From contig NZ_JAFNJE010000009.1 of assembly GCF_017368475.1 (NCBI RefSeq), positions 1-64,000 on the forward strand: a stretch of DNA of 64,000 bases. The letters are read 5' to 3'. The notes below the pieces were generated by a model. That model was not told the origin of the DNA and made no database searches. It saw only the letters and a list, made by a program, of their open reading frames with translations. This stretch comes from Alteromonas sp. 5E99-2 (lineage in GTDB: Bacteria > Pseudomonadota > Gammaproteobacteria > Enterobacterales > Alteromonadaceae). Made by a program: the position numbers and the translations under genes. Shown one piece after another: positions 37,986 to 47,196 of the stretch (positions are counted from its first letter, which is position 1; each line of letters starts with the position of its first letter).

Positions 37986-38034
37986 GTAACAAGTTAGATC
38001 TCAATCTTAATTGACTAGTAATCCGAGGTTAACA

Positions 38035-39870
38035 ATGAAAAATAATCGTCACATTTCACCCATTTCTTTCGCTTTATTTATCTTACTTCAGGCCTGTGGT
38101 GGAGGAAGCAGTACAACTGAGAATGATAACGGCATTGAGCCCACAGATGGAGTCACTGTAGGTGACAACGAAACAACACCGGTTACAGATGAAGCAAGCG
38201 TAAATGATCGCGACAGACAAAGAACTCGCTCTCCCCAAGGGATCAGCGATGATGTAGACAGCCGCAGATATAATGCGCGAACCCGCAATGCACGGGCTGT
38301 TTTTCAGTTAAATGAGGAAGATTTTCGAGAAATCCGTTCTTATGACGGCTCAAGCAATAATATTGACAACCCTGATTGGGGTTCTAATTTTTCTCATCTA
38401 CAACGTATTGGAGAGGCAAATTACACTGATGGTATTTCCTCTATGGCGGGAGACCCGCGAAAAAGTGCCCGTGAGGTGAGTAATTTAGTGGTCGCACAAA
38501 GTGAAGGTGAGAGCATACTTAATACCTATGGAACCTCTGATTATGTCTGGGTGTGGGGGCAATTTATTGATCATGACTTTGGCATTACTGATGGCAGTGA
38601 AGATGAGCCAGAAAATATCCTTGTACCCACAGGGGATGTATTCTTTGACCCAGAGGCTACGGGTCAGGTTGTTATCCCGTTTAACAGGGCTATTTACGAC
38701 CCTGATACAGGAACCAGTGTCGAAAATGTAAGGGAGCAAGAAAACGAGATTTCTTCTTGGATTGATGGCTCTATGATTTACGGCTCAGACGATAATAGAA
38801 ACGCTGTATTGCGAGAAGGAAGCAATAGTCCTTATTTAGCGACAAGCGAAAATAACCTGTTGCCGTTTAATACTGAGGGGCTAATAAATGCAAACGGCTT
38901 TATTGCAGAGCCAGAAACGTTATTTTTAGCCGGTGATGTACGGGTGAATGAACAAGCTGGTTTGGCTGCTATGCATACCTTGTGGGTCAGGGAGCATAAT
39001 CGGTTGGCATCGGTGCTAGAAAGACGAAACCCAGAAGCGTCACCTGATACGATTTATGAGCAAACACGACGTTTGGTTATAGGTATGGTGCAACACATTA
39101 CCTACAATGAGTTTTTACCTGCGTTAATCGGTGAAAATACAATGCCAGCATATTCTGGTTATGATGAAAGTGTGAATGGTAACTTGTTCAACGAGTTTAG
39201 CAGTGCAGCGTTTAGGCTTGGGCATAGTGCGGTAAATAATACATTTTTACGAGTTGATGCGGATGGTAATACCATAGCTGAAGGTGATTTGGCATTGAGA
39301 GATGCCTTTTTTACAGCTCATCTGTTATTTACAGAAGAAAACGATATCGATCCTTTGTTACGAGGTTTTTCAATTCAAACCCATCAAAGGTTTGATAATC
39401 AGGTGGTAAATAATTTGCGTAATTTTTTATTTGGAATGCCTGGTGCAGGAGGGTTCGACCTAGTGTCTCTTAATATTCAGCGGGGAAGGGATCACGGTTT
39501 ACCTACCTATAACGACGTGCGTGTGGCCATGGGGCTTGAGCCAGTAGAGTATTTCTCTGATATTACCGACAATACCAATTTGCAAATGCAATTATTCAAT
39601 GCCTATGAAAGTGTTGAAAACATTGACCTTTGGGTTGGTGGACTATCAGAAACACCACTGGTTGAGCAAGGTTCGCAGTTAGGTGAATTGTTTACCGCGA
39701 TCAATGTATTGCAATTTGATACGCTGAGAAAAAGCGACCGATTTTGGTATGAAAATACATTAACTGAAGAAGAAATTCAGTGGGTAGAAGCAACACGCCT
39801 TGCTGATGTTATTCGCAGGAACACGAGTATAGATGAGGAAATATCCGATACCGTATTCTATGTAAATTAA
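38035..39870 (+). CDS. Lipoprotein of the animal haem peroxidase family
   Basis: 612 residues from the ATG at 38035, which has a GAGGT site; an in-frame TTG at 38011 is less likely. A lipobox LLQAC near residue 21 is followed by GGGSS, so it should be a lipidated envelope protein. An acidic linker leads into the peroxidase domain. Haem and active-site segments are seen: distal His180 in FIDHDF, WVREHNR, proximal His397 in LGHS, and RGRDHG at 483-488. Bacterial members use hydrogen peroxide to oxidise halides or organics; the substrate is unknown. No immunity or partner gene is evident. Confidence 0.9.
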   Translation: MKNNRHISPISFALFILLQACGGGSSTTENDNGIEPTDGVTVGDNETTPVTDEASVNDRDRQRTRSPQGISDDVDSRRYNARTRNARAVFQLNEEDFREIRSYDGSSNNIDNPDWGSNFSHLQRIGEANYTDGISSMAGDPRKSAREVSNLVVAQSEGESILNTYGTSDYVWVWGQFIDHDFGITDGSEDEPENILVPTGDVFFDPEATGQVVIPFNRAIYDPDTGTSVENVREQENEISSWIDGSMIYGSDDNRNAVLREGSNSPYLATSENNLLPFNTEGLINANGFIAEPETLFLAGDVRVNEQAGLAAMHTLWVREHNRLASVLERRNPEASPDTIYEQTRRLVIGMVQHITYNEFLPALIGENTMPAYSGYDESVNGNLFNEFSSAAFRLGHSAVNNTFLRVDADGNTIAEGDLALRDAFFTAHLLFTEENDIDPLLRGFSIQTHQRFDNQVVNNLRNFLFGMPGAGGFDLVSLNIQRGRDHGLPTYNDVRVAMGLEPVEYFSDITDNTNLQMQLFNAYESVENIDLWVGGLSETPLVEQGSQLGELFTAINVLQFDTLRKSDRFWYENTLTEEEIQWVEATRLADVIRRNTSIDEEISDTVFYVN

Positions 39871-39902
39871 CTATGGACCCCGTTGATTAACAAACAATGG
39901 GG

Positions 39903-40268
39903 TTAAATCCAAACATCATTTTGAGCAATGAGGTCGGTGTTATTGGTTTCTCCTGTGTTTATAGTGCCTTTAGGCTCCACAAGCATGACTTTACATTGCT
40001 CAATCGCCGAAGGCTTGTGTTCTACGCCTTTGGGAACGACAAACATTTCTCCGTCATTGAGATGTATTGTGCGATCTCTTAGCTCAATGGTTAATTTACC
40101 TTCAAGTACAATAAACACTTCATCTGTTTCAGCGTGAGAATGCCATACAAACTCTCCTTCTATGCGGGCGAGCTTGAATTGGTAATCGTTCATTTCAGCA
40201 ACAACCTTGGGGGAATAAAGATCTGAAAAAAGCGTGAATTTTTCTATTAGATTAACTGGTTTTTGCAT
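39903..40268 (-). CDS. Cupin-domain protein
   Basis: 121 residues forming one cupin barrel. Motif 1 reads WHSHAETDEVFIVLEG and motif 2 region DGEMFVVPKGVEHKP, so two His, one Glu and the second-motif His for metal binding are in place. Such small cupins include sugar isomerases, dioxygenases and sensors; no specific reaction can be assigned. Monocistronic and convergent with the peroxidase gene. Confidence 0.85.
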   Translation of the reverse strand: MQKPVNLIEKFTLFSDLYSPKVVAEMNDYQFKLARIEGEFVWHSHAETDEVFIVLEGKLTIELRDRTIHLNDGEMFVVPKGVEHKPSAIEQCKVMLVEPKGTINTGETNNTDLIAQNDVWI

Positions 40269-40412
40269 GTTTTTAGTTTTTAGCTTGTATAATAAGGGGA
40301 AAGCTTAGCACGAGTGAATGTTGAGCTTCAAAAAGGCTGTTGGTTACCACGTCATTACTATAAGCTACAGCCACTTTTTTCTATGATTTTTTCTTAAATA
40401 GGGCCACCTTTT

Positions 40413-40985
40413 ATGATCCATAACGACGTTTTACGCCGCCTTAGATATGCATTGTCTATTAATGATACGGCAGCGGTAAGCCTATTTAAGCTAGTAGAAT
40501 ACGATATGGACCTTGATTACCTTCGCTCAATAATGAAAAAAGAAGGGGAAGAGGGGTATCTACCTTGTAGAGACAAAATTATTTCGCTATTCCTAGATGG
40601 CCTTATTATTAAAAACCGAGGCAAACAAGAAGGTGTTAAGCCTACCGTATTAGCTAGCGGCCAAAGGTTGAGTAACAACGAAGTGCTTCGTAAAATTCGC
40701 ATAGCGATGAGTTATAAAGACGATGACATGATTGATATTCTTGCTTTGGCAAACTTCAGAATAGGCAAAAGTGAATTTTCTGCACTGTTTCGTAAGCCCG
40801 ATCATAGAAATTACAAAGCCGCAGGGGATCAACTTGTGCGCAATGTATTGCAAGGCATGGTTAAAAAGTACAGACCTGACGCTGCAAACACGGCACATAC
40901 GAAAGAGCAAGTGAAAGACAATATTAAGGCAAAAACCCAAGCCCGTAAAAATAAACCCAATAAGCCTAATTCAATTTGGGGCTGA
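40413..40985 (+). CDS. DUF1456 (YehS-like) protein
   Basis: 190 residues with two similar helical units of about 65 residues. Each begins NDVLRRLRYAL or NNEVLRKIRIAM and contains a conserved central helix. A basic Lys/Asn-rich tail (about 160-190) follows, suggesting nucleic-acid contact. DUF1456 is widespread in gammaproteobacteria but its function is not established. It lies 26 bases before the deformylase gene and may be co-transcribed. Confidence 0.88.
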   Translation: MIHNDVLRRLRYALSINDTAAVSLFKLVEYDMDLDYLRSIMKKEGEEGYLPCRDKIISLFLDGLIIKNRGKQEGVKPTVLASGQRLSNNEVLRKIRIAMSYKDDDMIDILALANFRIGKSEFSALFRKPDHRNYKAAGDQLVRNVLQGMVKKYRPDAANTAHTKEQVKDNIKAKTQARKNKPNKPNSIWG

Positions 40986-41011
40986 TAGCTCATCGATCAT
41001 TAGGAGGTTTT

Positions 41012-41533
41012 ATGAACATTGCGTTGGTAGGAGAAGCTATTCTTAAAACACCTGCATTGCCAGTTGAGACAAGTCATATTGTTTCTGAGTCGTGTCAGTC
41101 ATTTATATCATCACTTATGCAAACTATGCTCAACGCTAAGGGAATTGGTATTGCAGCTCCTCAGGTCTTTGATTCAAGAGCAATTATGATTATTGCCTCT
41201 CGGCCTAACGAGCGTTATCCCACAGCGCCAGTTATGGATCCTTTAGTGTTAATTAACCCCACAATTACGCATTATAGTGAAGCGCAAACAAAAGATTGGG
41301 AAGGGTGTTTGTCGGTGCCATCACTTCGTGGGAAAGTAAAGCGCTCTGTGTGGGTTGATGTACAATTTCAAGATCGTGAAGGCACGTTTCAACAACGTCG
41401 TTTCGAAGATTTCGTTGCGCGTATTTTTCAACATGAATACGACCATCTTATAGGCAAAACATGGTTAGATCATATTGAATCAGCAGATGATATTGTCGCT
41501 GAATCAGTACTATTTAAAAACGGTTCTACTTAA
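41012..41533 (+). CDS. def: Peptide deformylase
   Basis: 173 residues from the ATG at 41012, which has a strong TAGGAGG site; an earlier in-frame ATG at 40976 lies inside the DUF1456 gene. All three catalytic motifs are present: GIGIAAPQ (about 45-52), EGCLS with metal-ligand Cys99, and HEYDH (141-145). It removes the formyl group from new proteins. It is not next to fmt, so it is probably an accessory deformylase, with the main copy elsewhere. Confidence 0.93.
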   Translation: MNIALVGEAILKTPALPVETSHIVSESCQSFISSLMQTMLNAKGIGIAAPQVFDSRAIMIIASRPNERYPTAPVMDPLVLINPTITHYSEAQTKDWEGCLSVPSLRGKVKRSVWVDVQFQDREGTFQQRRFEDFVARIFQHEYDHLIGKTWLDHIESADDIVAESVLFKNGST

Positions 41534-41537
41534 CGAG

Positions 41538-42167
41538 CTATCGCTCGGATGTCAGCAACAAAGCTCCTGCGCTTATAAATAATCCACCAGTGATTCTATT
41601 GAGTGTTTTCATTCGATTATTATTTGCTATCCATGATGCTGATTTCGTCCCTAAATAAGCGTATGTGGACAGCCAAGAGAGCTCTAATACGGCAAAACTG
41701 AATACCAACAACAGATATTGGGGAAGTAAGGGGGAACTCATATCAATAAATTGAGGGAAAAGCGCAGTAAAGAAAATAAGCGCTTTTGGGTTGGTTGCGC
41801 CAACTAGAAAACCACTGGTAAAAGCACTTTTATATGAATGATTTGACTTGACTGATTTCAGTGTTGTGGTGTTTTGGTTGTTGAACGACGCCATAATGTT
41901 TTTGACCCCAATAAATACAAGGTAGCCTGCTCCGAGCCATTTAATAATGGCGAAAACACTCTCTGAAGATGCAATAACAAGACCTAAGCCAGTAAAAGAT
42001 AGAGACATTATTCCTATTATGGCAACTAAACTGCCCATTGCTGCAAACAAAGCGGTTTTAAAATTATAGGAAATAGAGTGAGTTACACACAGTAAAACAA
42101 TGGGGCCAGGTGACGCAGTAAGAACGAAAATTGCCGCTAAGTAAACGAGATAGGTAGTCAAATCCAT
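41538..42167 (-). CDS. LysE/RhtB-family amino acid exporter
   Basis: 209 residues with about six membrane helices and the family N-terminal segment (ASPGPIVLLCVTHSISYNFK). It also has GATNPKALIFFTALFPQF. Members export homoserine, threonine, leucine or other amino acids; specificity is unclear. Convergent with def, four bases apart. Confidence 0.9.
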   Translation of the reverse strand: MDLTTYLVYLAAIFVLTASPGPIVLLCVTHSISYNFKTALFAAMGSLVAIIGIMSLSFTGLGLVIASSESVFAIIKWLGAGYLVFIGVKNIMASFNNQNTTTLKSVKSNHSYKSAFTSGFLVGATNPKALIFFTALFPQFIDMSSPLLPQYLLLVFSFAVLELSWLSTYAYLGTKSASWIANNNRMKTLNRITGGLFISAGALLLTSER

Positions 42168-42330
42168 AGAAGGTCAATCTATAAAAAGAAACGATTTTCC
42201 ACTATACATTATTTTAAATTTGTTGCGCTAAAAGAGTTTACAAGCAGCTTAGATATACCCTAACCTTGTTGCAAATTTGATTGGTGCTCAGTTTTTATTG
42301 AAAGCAGTGCTATATCTTCGAACAAGGTAA

Positions 42331-43173
42331 ATGAAAAGCATGAAAGGCTGTATTCAACAACTAACGATTTATCCTGTGAAATCCTGTGCTGGAATTGCTG
42401 TAGATTCAGCGAAAATGACGCCCTTTGGTTTAGAGGGCGATCGGCAATGGATGATTGTGGATGAGTCGGGAAAAATGCTCACTCAAAGAGCAAACGCAAA
42501 ATTAGCCCTTATTCAGCCTAGTTTTTCTAATAAGGGCTTAGTGTTATCTCACCCGAATGCACCTTCAATTGAAGTAAAACCTAATTTAGAAACGACTCCA
42601 GTACTAGTTTGGAGAGACTCGGTGTCAGCTTTTATGGTCAATCAAGATGTTAATGATTGGATTACTGAGGTTTTAGGCAGTGATAAGCCTTTGCGTTTAG
42701 TGAAGTTTGATAATCAGAAAATAAGAGAACCTGGAAGTGTTGAACGCTTCGGAGAAACAGGAAAACATTTCGCTGACGCAGCGCCTTATTTAGTTGCGAA
42801 TGAGGCATCGTTAACTAGTTTAAATGGACTTCTTTCTGAAGAAGGAAAGTCACAAGTCACTATGCGAGCCTTTAGACCCAATATTGTTGTATCGGGTATT
42901 GCCGCTTTCGATGAGCACGCAGTGTCTTCAATGGTTTTCAATTCAGGTGCGAGTTTAGTTTGTGTAGATCATTGCCAGCGTTGTATTGTTATTACTATCG
43001 ACCCAGATACAGGTGTTTTGCAAAAAGATCGGGTCCCTTATGATGAACTTGCATCAATTAATGGTATGCCAAATAAACCAAAGGCAGCGGCATTCGGTGT
43101 TAATGCCACTTTTTCAAGTAAAAATAAAACGTTAGAAATTACGGTTGGCGACAGCCTTGAATACGTTTATTAA
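42331..43173 (+). CDS. MOSC-domain protein with MOSC_N beta barrel
   Basis: 280 residues. MOSC_N (IQQLTIYPVKSCAGIAVDSA) is followed by a MOSC domain with FRPNIVVSG and the Cys-containing segment VDHCQRCIVITIDPDTG. It resembles the YcbX/mARC group that uses molybdenum cofactor to reduce N-hydroxylated bases, but it lacks YcbX's C-terminal ferredoxin domain. The start at 42331 has AAGG about 5 bases upstream; ATG at 42340 is an alternative. Monocistronic. Confidence 0.88.
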   Translation: MKSMKGCIQQLTIYPVKSCAGIAVDSAKMTPFGLEGDRQWMIVDESGKMLTQRANAKLALIQPSFSNKGLVLSHPNAPSIEVKPNLETTPVLVWRDSVSAFMVNQDVNDWITEVLGSDKPLRLVKFDNQKIREPGSVERFGETGKHFADAAPYLVANEASLTSLNGLLSEEGKSQVTMRAFRPNIVVSGIAAFDEHAVSSMVFNSGASLVCVDHCQRCIVITIDPDTGVLQKDRVPYDELASINGMPNKPKAAAFGVNATFSSKNKTLEITVGDSLEYVY

Positions 43174-43302
43174 GCCATTTCTTGTCGAAACAAAAAAGCA
43201 TTAACTTGGTGAGAAAGCTTAGTAACAAAACCCATAATATGTTTCAATTGAGTGTAGATATATTTTTACAGCACAAGAATACTAATTTAAGAGACATCTA
43301 AA

Positions 43303-43842
43303 ATGAAAAAAATCACACTAATTTGTTTTACCCTTGGTCTTTCACTAAGCGCAAATGTACATGCAGAAGGTTGGCTTGACTCAATCAAATCAGCATTGGG
43401 TTTTGAAACCACATCTACAGAACAAGCGCCACAACTATCTGCTGAAGGCCTTCTAAGTTCATTAACTAGTAACTTGGGCGTAAATAGCGAGCAAGCTGAA
43501 GGTGGTTTAGCCTCCTTGTTTAATTACGCAAAAAATAATGTAAGTTCAGATACATTTTCTTCACTAACATCTCAAATTCCTGGTATTGATGGTTATTTAA
43601 GCAAATTGCCTGATACAAGTAACTTAAAGCAAGACGGTATCAGCGGGTTACTAGAGCAAGCTGCGCAATACAGTGATTCGTTGAAGTCTATCAATGAGCT
43701 AAAAAGTCAGTTCGAGGCATTGGGTTTAGATACCGATATGATCTTAAAATACGTTAGTCAAATGCAAGCGTATTTAGACACAGAAGAAGGGCAAAACGCC
43801 AAACAATTACTTACTCAAAGCTTTTCAAGTTTATCACTTTAA
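43303..43842 (+). CDS. DUF2780 exported protein
   Basis: 179 residues. A signal peptide (about 1-21, ending VHA) precedes a helical domain with Gly/Ser/Leu-rich segments (SAEGLLSSLTSNLGVNSEQA) typical of DUF2780. It is periplasmic or secreted and of unknown function. It has its own terminator. Confidence 0.82.
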   Translation: MKKITLICFTLGLSLSANVHAEGWLDSIKSALGFETTSTEQAPQLSAEGLLSSLTSNLGVNSEQAEGGLASLFNYAKNNVSSDTFSSLTSQIPGIDGYLSKLPDTSNLKQDGISGLLEQAAQYSDSLKSINELKSQFEALGLDTDMILKYVSQMQAYLDTEEGQNAKQLLTQSFSSLSL

Positions 43843-43852
43843 TTAAAACCTA

Positions 43853-43890
43853 AAGGCCTCATTGAACAGTATTGAGGCTTTTCCTTTTTT
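43853..43890 (+). terminator. Rho-independent terminator after the DUF2780 gene
   Basis: AAAGGCCTCA and TGAGGCTTTT pair around about 11 bases, followed by CCTTTTTT. Confidence 0.75.
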
Positions 43891-44240
43891 ACAATTTCTA
43901 CGATTATTGCTCTCATTTTAATCATGCTTGTTAGATCCTTGTTAGAAGTTTTAATTAATTTAATGTTAATATTCAATCTCTTACCTTTTTATATGCTTTT
44001 GTCGTTTAATTTTCATTAGCGCTTATTGTTATTTGTCCTACGCTTAATTCAAAATATCAGTAACCCCTTGTTCTAAGGCTTTATGCATTACAGCAAGTGG
44101 CACTTTTATTTTTCATGTTTTTTGACAAGTCGAACTGGGTAAGTGATTCCTGTTCTTAGAATAAAAACATACTAATTATTAAAAATAACTGTGCAGTTAA
44201 AGTGGATAAACCCATTTTAAAAACTTCACTTGGAGCGATA
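43891..44240. other. 350-base AT-rich leader region of the porin gene
   Basis: The stretch is strongly AT-rich with several TTAATT/TTAATG runs. I looked for PhoB-like TGTCA repeats because of the PstS-like neighbour and found none convincing. No RNA gene or coding frame stands out. Confidence 0.5.
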
Positions 44241-45368
44241 ATGATGAAAATAAAACACATTTCTAAGTTGATTTTTGTTTTAGCACTATTTCATAGCAGT
44301 GCTTGGGCAGATGTAAGGGTAAATGGCTTTGCGTCATTTGTTGGTGGTATTACGTTAGATGACGACGAAACGCTGTTTGGATATACCAGCGATTTTGACG
44401 CAGATCCCGATACTCTTGTTGGTATTCAAGGAACTGTTGATTTAGCTGATAAGTTTACTAGCACTGTTCAATTAACTGCTAGAGGAGCTGAAGATTACGA
44501 TGTAGACTTAGAGTGGGCTTATATCACTTATAACTACAACGAAAAAACGGCAATTAATTTAGGCCGCTTGAGAGTGCCATTTTTCAGCTACTCGGATTTC
44601 TTAGACGTTCGTTATACTTATTACTGGATACGCCCGCCTCAAGATGTTTATGGCGTTTTAGTTCAAAACATAACAGGTGCGAGTTTACTTTATTCGGATT
44701 CTTATGGAAGTTGGGATGCTACATTCCAAGTGGTAGCGGGTGCATCTGATGGCGAAACAGCCGTTGGCGACACGTTTGACTCTCAAAACTTTTTCGGTGG
44801 TTCAGTTCAGTTAGAAAAAAATTGGTTTTCTGTACGTGCTGGGTATTTTCGTAACAAGTTATCAATTAATTCAGCTGCCTTTCAAGGTGCAAGTGATGTT
44901 ATTGCAAGCACGGGCGCTACGGAATTAGCAAGCCGTGTTTTAACACAAGATGATACTGCGACGTTTTCTCATATTGGGTTTAAAGTTGATAATGGCTCTC
45001 TCATTATTAATGGTGAATGGCGTCAAATTTATTTCCCTGAAGGTTTACCTCAAATTCCTACTGCTTGGTATTTATCAGCAGGGTATCGCATAGGTAAATG
45101 GACTCCAAATATTACATATGAAGAGTTAGACGTTGCTTTACCTGGTGGGAATCAAGCATTAATTGATGCCGCTGCACCACAGGCAGCTGCTATTGCAACT
45201 GGGTTGTTTAGCGCATTTCAAGAAGATCGTGAAACCATTAGTGTTGGAATTCGTTATGAGTACTCTTCAAATATAGCGTTCAAAGTTGATTACACCACAA
45301 GAGACGATAATCTTTCATCTACGGATGATGCAGATTTGATTTCTGTTGGTGTAGATTTACTTTTCTAA
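44241..45368 (+). CDS. Outer-membrane porin
   Basis: 375 residues from the ATG at 44241, which has a TGGAGCG site; an upstream in-frame GTG at 44202 does not. A signal peptide (about 1-24, ending AWA) is followed by amphipathic beta strands. The protein ends in Phe (DLISVGVDLLF), the outer-membrane assembly signal. It lies 12 bases before a short PstS-like protein gene, so it may pass phosphate or another anion; this is inferred from context. Confidence 0.85.
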   Translation: MMKIKHISKLIFVLALFHSSAWADVRVNGFASFVGGITLDDDETLFGYTSDFDADPDTLVGIQGTVDLADKFTSTVQLTARGAEDYDVDLEWAYITYNYNEKTAINLGRLRVPFFSYSDFLDVRYTYYWIRPPQDVYGVLVQNITGASLLYSDSYGSWDATFQVVAGASDGETAVGDTFDSQNFFGGSVQLEKNWFSVRAGYFRNKLSINSAAFQGASDVIASTGATELASRVLTQDDTATFSHIGFKVDNGSLIINGEWRQIYFPEGLPQIPTAWYLSAGYRIGKWTPNITYEELDVALPGGNQALIDAAAPQAAAIATGLFSAFQEDRETISVGIRYEYSSNIAFKVDYTTRDDNLSSTDDADLISVGVDLLF

Positions 45369-45380
45369 GAGGACATATTC

Positions 45381-45800
45381 ATGAAATTATTTAATTCAGC
45401 GCTTTGTGGTTTGGTATTACTTAGTATTGCGTCATTCGCTCAAGCAGACATAGCTGTGATTGTTGCAAAAGATAGTGGACTAACAGCCTCAGGCGATCAA
45501 ATTCCACGTATTTTCTTAGGTAAATTGAAGAATTTTGACAGTGGTGAAGTAGCGACTCCTATTTACGCTCAAGATGAGAATCCTTCTCATAAAGAATTTA
45601 ACAGTAAAGTGCTTAAAAAGTCTGCTGGTCAGCTTAAAGCTTATTGGTCTAAATTACTTTTCTCTGGGAAAGGCGCGCCACCAAAAGAGTTTGCAAGTGA
45701 CGCGGATATTATTAATGCGGTTGTTGCTAATAAAGGAACTATTGGTTACATCTCTGCAGCTTCTGTTACAGATGGCGTTACTGTAATAGGTACGTATTAG
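45381..45800 (+). CDS. Short PstS-like phosphate-binding-fold protein
   Basis: 139 residues. A signal peptide (about 1-22, ending AQA) precedes a PBP-like domain with the family's segments (IFLGKLKNFDSG, FNSKVLKKSAGQLKAYWSKL, NKGTIGYISAAS). At about half the length of PstS it is one lobe only. Such proteins are often annotated as phosphate transport substrate-binding proteins, but no pstCAB is nearby. The pairing with a porin suggests an envelope-localised anion sensing or uptake step. Ends at a strong terminator. Confidence 0.8.
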   Translation: MKLFNSALCGLVLLSIASFAQADIAVIVAKDSGLTASGDQIPRIFLGKLKNFDSGEVATPIYAQDENPSHKEFNSKVLKKSAGQLKAYWSKLLFSGKGAPPKEFASDADIINAVVANKGTIGYISAASVTDGVTVIGTY

Positions 45801-45829
45801 TTTAATCAAAAAAGATTAAAATGAGCCAG

Positions 45830-45868
45830 AAAAAATGGGGACTTCAATGATTGAAGTCCCCATTTTTA
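45830..45868. terminator. Strong bidirectional terminator
   Basis: A perfect 16-base stem (AAAAATGGGGACTTCA with its complement at 45852-45867) around ATGAT, with A- and T-runs on the two sides. It serves the porin operon and the convergent response-regulator gene. Confidence 0.9.
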
Positions 45869-45924
45869 CAAACTAAATCGAACAACCCCTACTTTTACTA
45901 AATCACTCATTTCATTACTGCTGG

Positions 45925-47130
45925 CTACTTTTTCTTCAAAAGAGAAATGTCATATTTTTTGTAAAGCTTAATGATAGTATCTCTTGTTAAAGGCTTTATT
46001 AAGTACTCACTTGCACCCATTTCTGAGGCGGTTTTAATTGACTGTTTGTCACGGTTCGAGGTTAGAACAACTTTCGGAGTGTTGGTATTTTTGTTTTCTG
46101 AATTTCTTATTTGATCGATAACAAATAAACCATTGCAATCATTTAAGTGAATATCAATTAAAACTAAATCGTATTCCTCGGCATTTAGCGATGCTAGCGC
46201 TCGTCTACCCGAGCTTGTGGTATCGACTTTGGCTAAGAACATTTGTAGCGTTTTTACTGAAACACTAAGACTAATAGCATCGTCATCAACAACGAGTATT
46301 TTGGGAATTTGAGGTGTTTTAGTTTCAGACGGTGAGGGGATTGGAGCGTTGTGTAAGTTATTAAACTTAGGCTCTGCGTTTTCTTTTTCTGAAACAGGTA
46401 GTGCTTCAGTTGCATTGGTGCTGCTAATATCACTTACAATGTGCTCTAGTAAGGAAATGGCTTTGTCTTGAAGTTGGAGCAAAATAGGCCTGATTTCATC
46501 GGAACGAATAGCAGCCAATGTGCTTTTTAGCTGCTCCATATCTAGCTTCACATCTTGGTTCGCTTGGATTTTTTCAGCAGCATTGTCTAAGGCTTGGCTA
46601 ACGGTTTTTATGGTTTGTTTAAATTCAGATTTTAGATTCTCTTTACGCACTATGCCTTTTTGAACAATGTCTTTTATTTTTTCGGGCATATCATCTATTT
46701 GGTCTTGAATCATTTCTGGTTTTGCTGTTTTCCGCGTCATGCCCATTTCTTTTAATAGATGATCGCAAATCATAATGGGTCTATGGGTTTCATAAAGGGG
46801 GCGTGAAACGATGTAATCGTCAGCGAATCCAGCTTTAAATGCGTCCCAAGCGAGCTTTTCGTCACGACGAGAAACTAATGGGACAAACGCATGTTCAGGC
46901 AAGTCATCATCGGATATTAAACTTAAAGCATGATAGTAAATGGCTAAAGAGTGTTTAAAGTTTTCAGAACTGACTAACACAATTTTGGCGAATCCTTCTT
47001 TTAAGTGCATTGCGATATCAGAAGGTGAAGACACTATTACTATATTCTTATAGACGCCGGTTAAGGTTTCTATTAACAGCGATTCTGCTTCAGTATCTTT
47101 ACAATATATAATGAACTTAATGTTGGCCAT
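45925..47130 (-). CDS. Response regulator with C-terminal receiver domain
   Basis: 401 residues. Residues 1-125 look like a degenerate receiver fold (IKFIIYCKDTEAE at the start, no acidic pocket). About 150-245 is helical/coiled coil. The last ~125 residues are an intact receiver (KILVVDDDAISLS, phospho-acceptor Asp in LVLIDIH, VVLTSN, LIKPL). There is no DNA-binding output domain, so it probably acts by protein contacts. It is convergent with the porin/PstS-like operon, but a functional link is only suggested by position. Confidence 0.85.
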   Translation of the reverse strand: MANIKFIIYCKDTEAESLLIETLTGVYKNIVIVSSPSDIAMHLKEGFAKIVLVSSENFKHSLAIYYHALSLISDDDLPEHAFVPLVSRRDEKLAWDAFKAGFADDYIVSRPLYETHRPIMICDHLLKEMGMTRKTAKPEMIQDQIDDMPEKIKDIVQKGIVRKENLKSEFKQTIKTVSQALDNAAEKIQANQDVKLDMEQLKSTLAAIRSDEIRPILLQLQDKAISLLEHIVSDISSTNATEALPVSEKENAEPKFNNLHNAPIPSPSETKTPQIPKILVVDDDAISLSVSVKTLQMFLAKVDTTSSGRRALASLNAEEYDLVLIDIHLNDCNGLFVIDQIRNSENKNTNTPKVVLTSNRDKQSIKTASEMGASEYLIKPLTRDTIIKLYKKYDISLLKKK

Positions 47131-47196
47131 GGCGAAATTATCAATACTTTTGTTGTAATAACTAAAGTATTGACGCAGCTTGTTAATTTATCCAGT

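Noticed and set aside
41534-41548. CGAGC-TATC-GCTCG hairpin between def and the LysE gene as a terminator
   Set aside because: Only five pairs, overlaps the LysE stop and has no T-run.
43891-44240. PhoB box before the porin/PstS-like operon
   Set aside because: Searched for two TGTCA-type units 11 bases apart; only single, poor matches were found.
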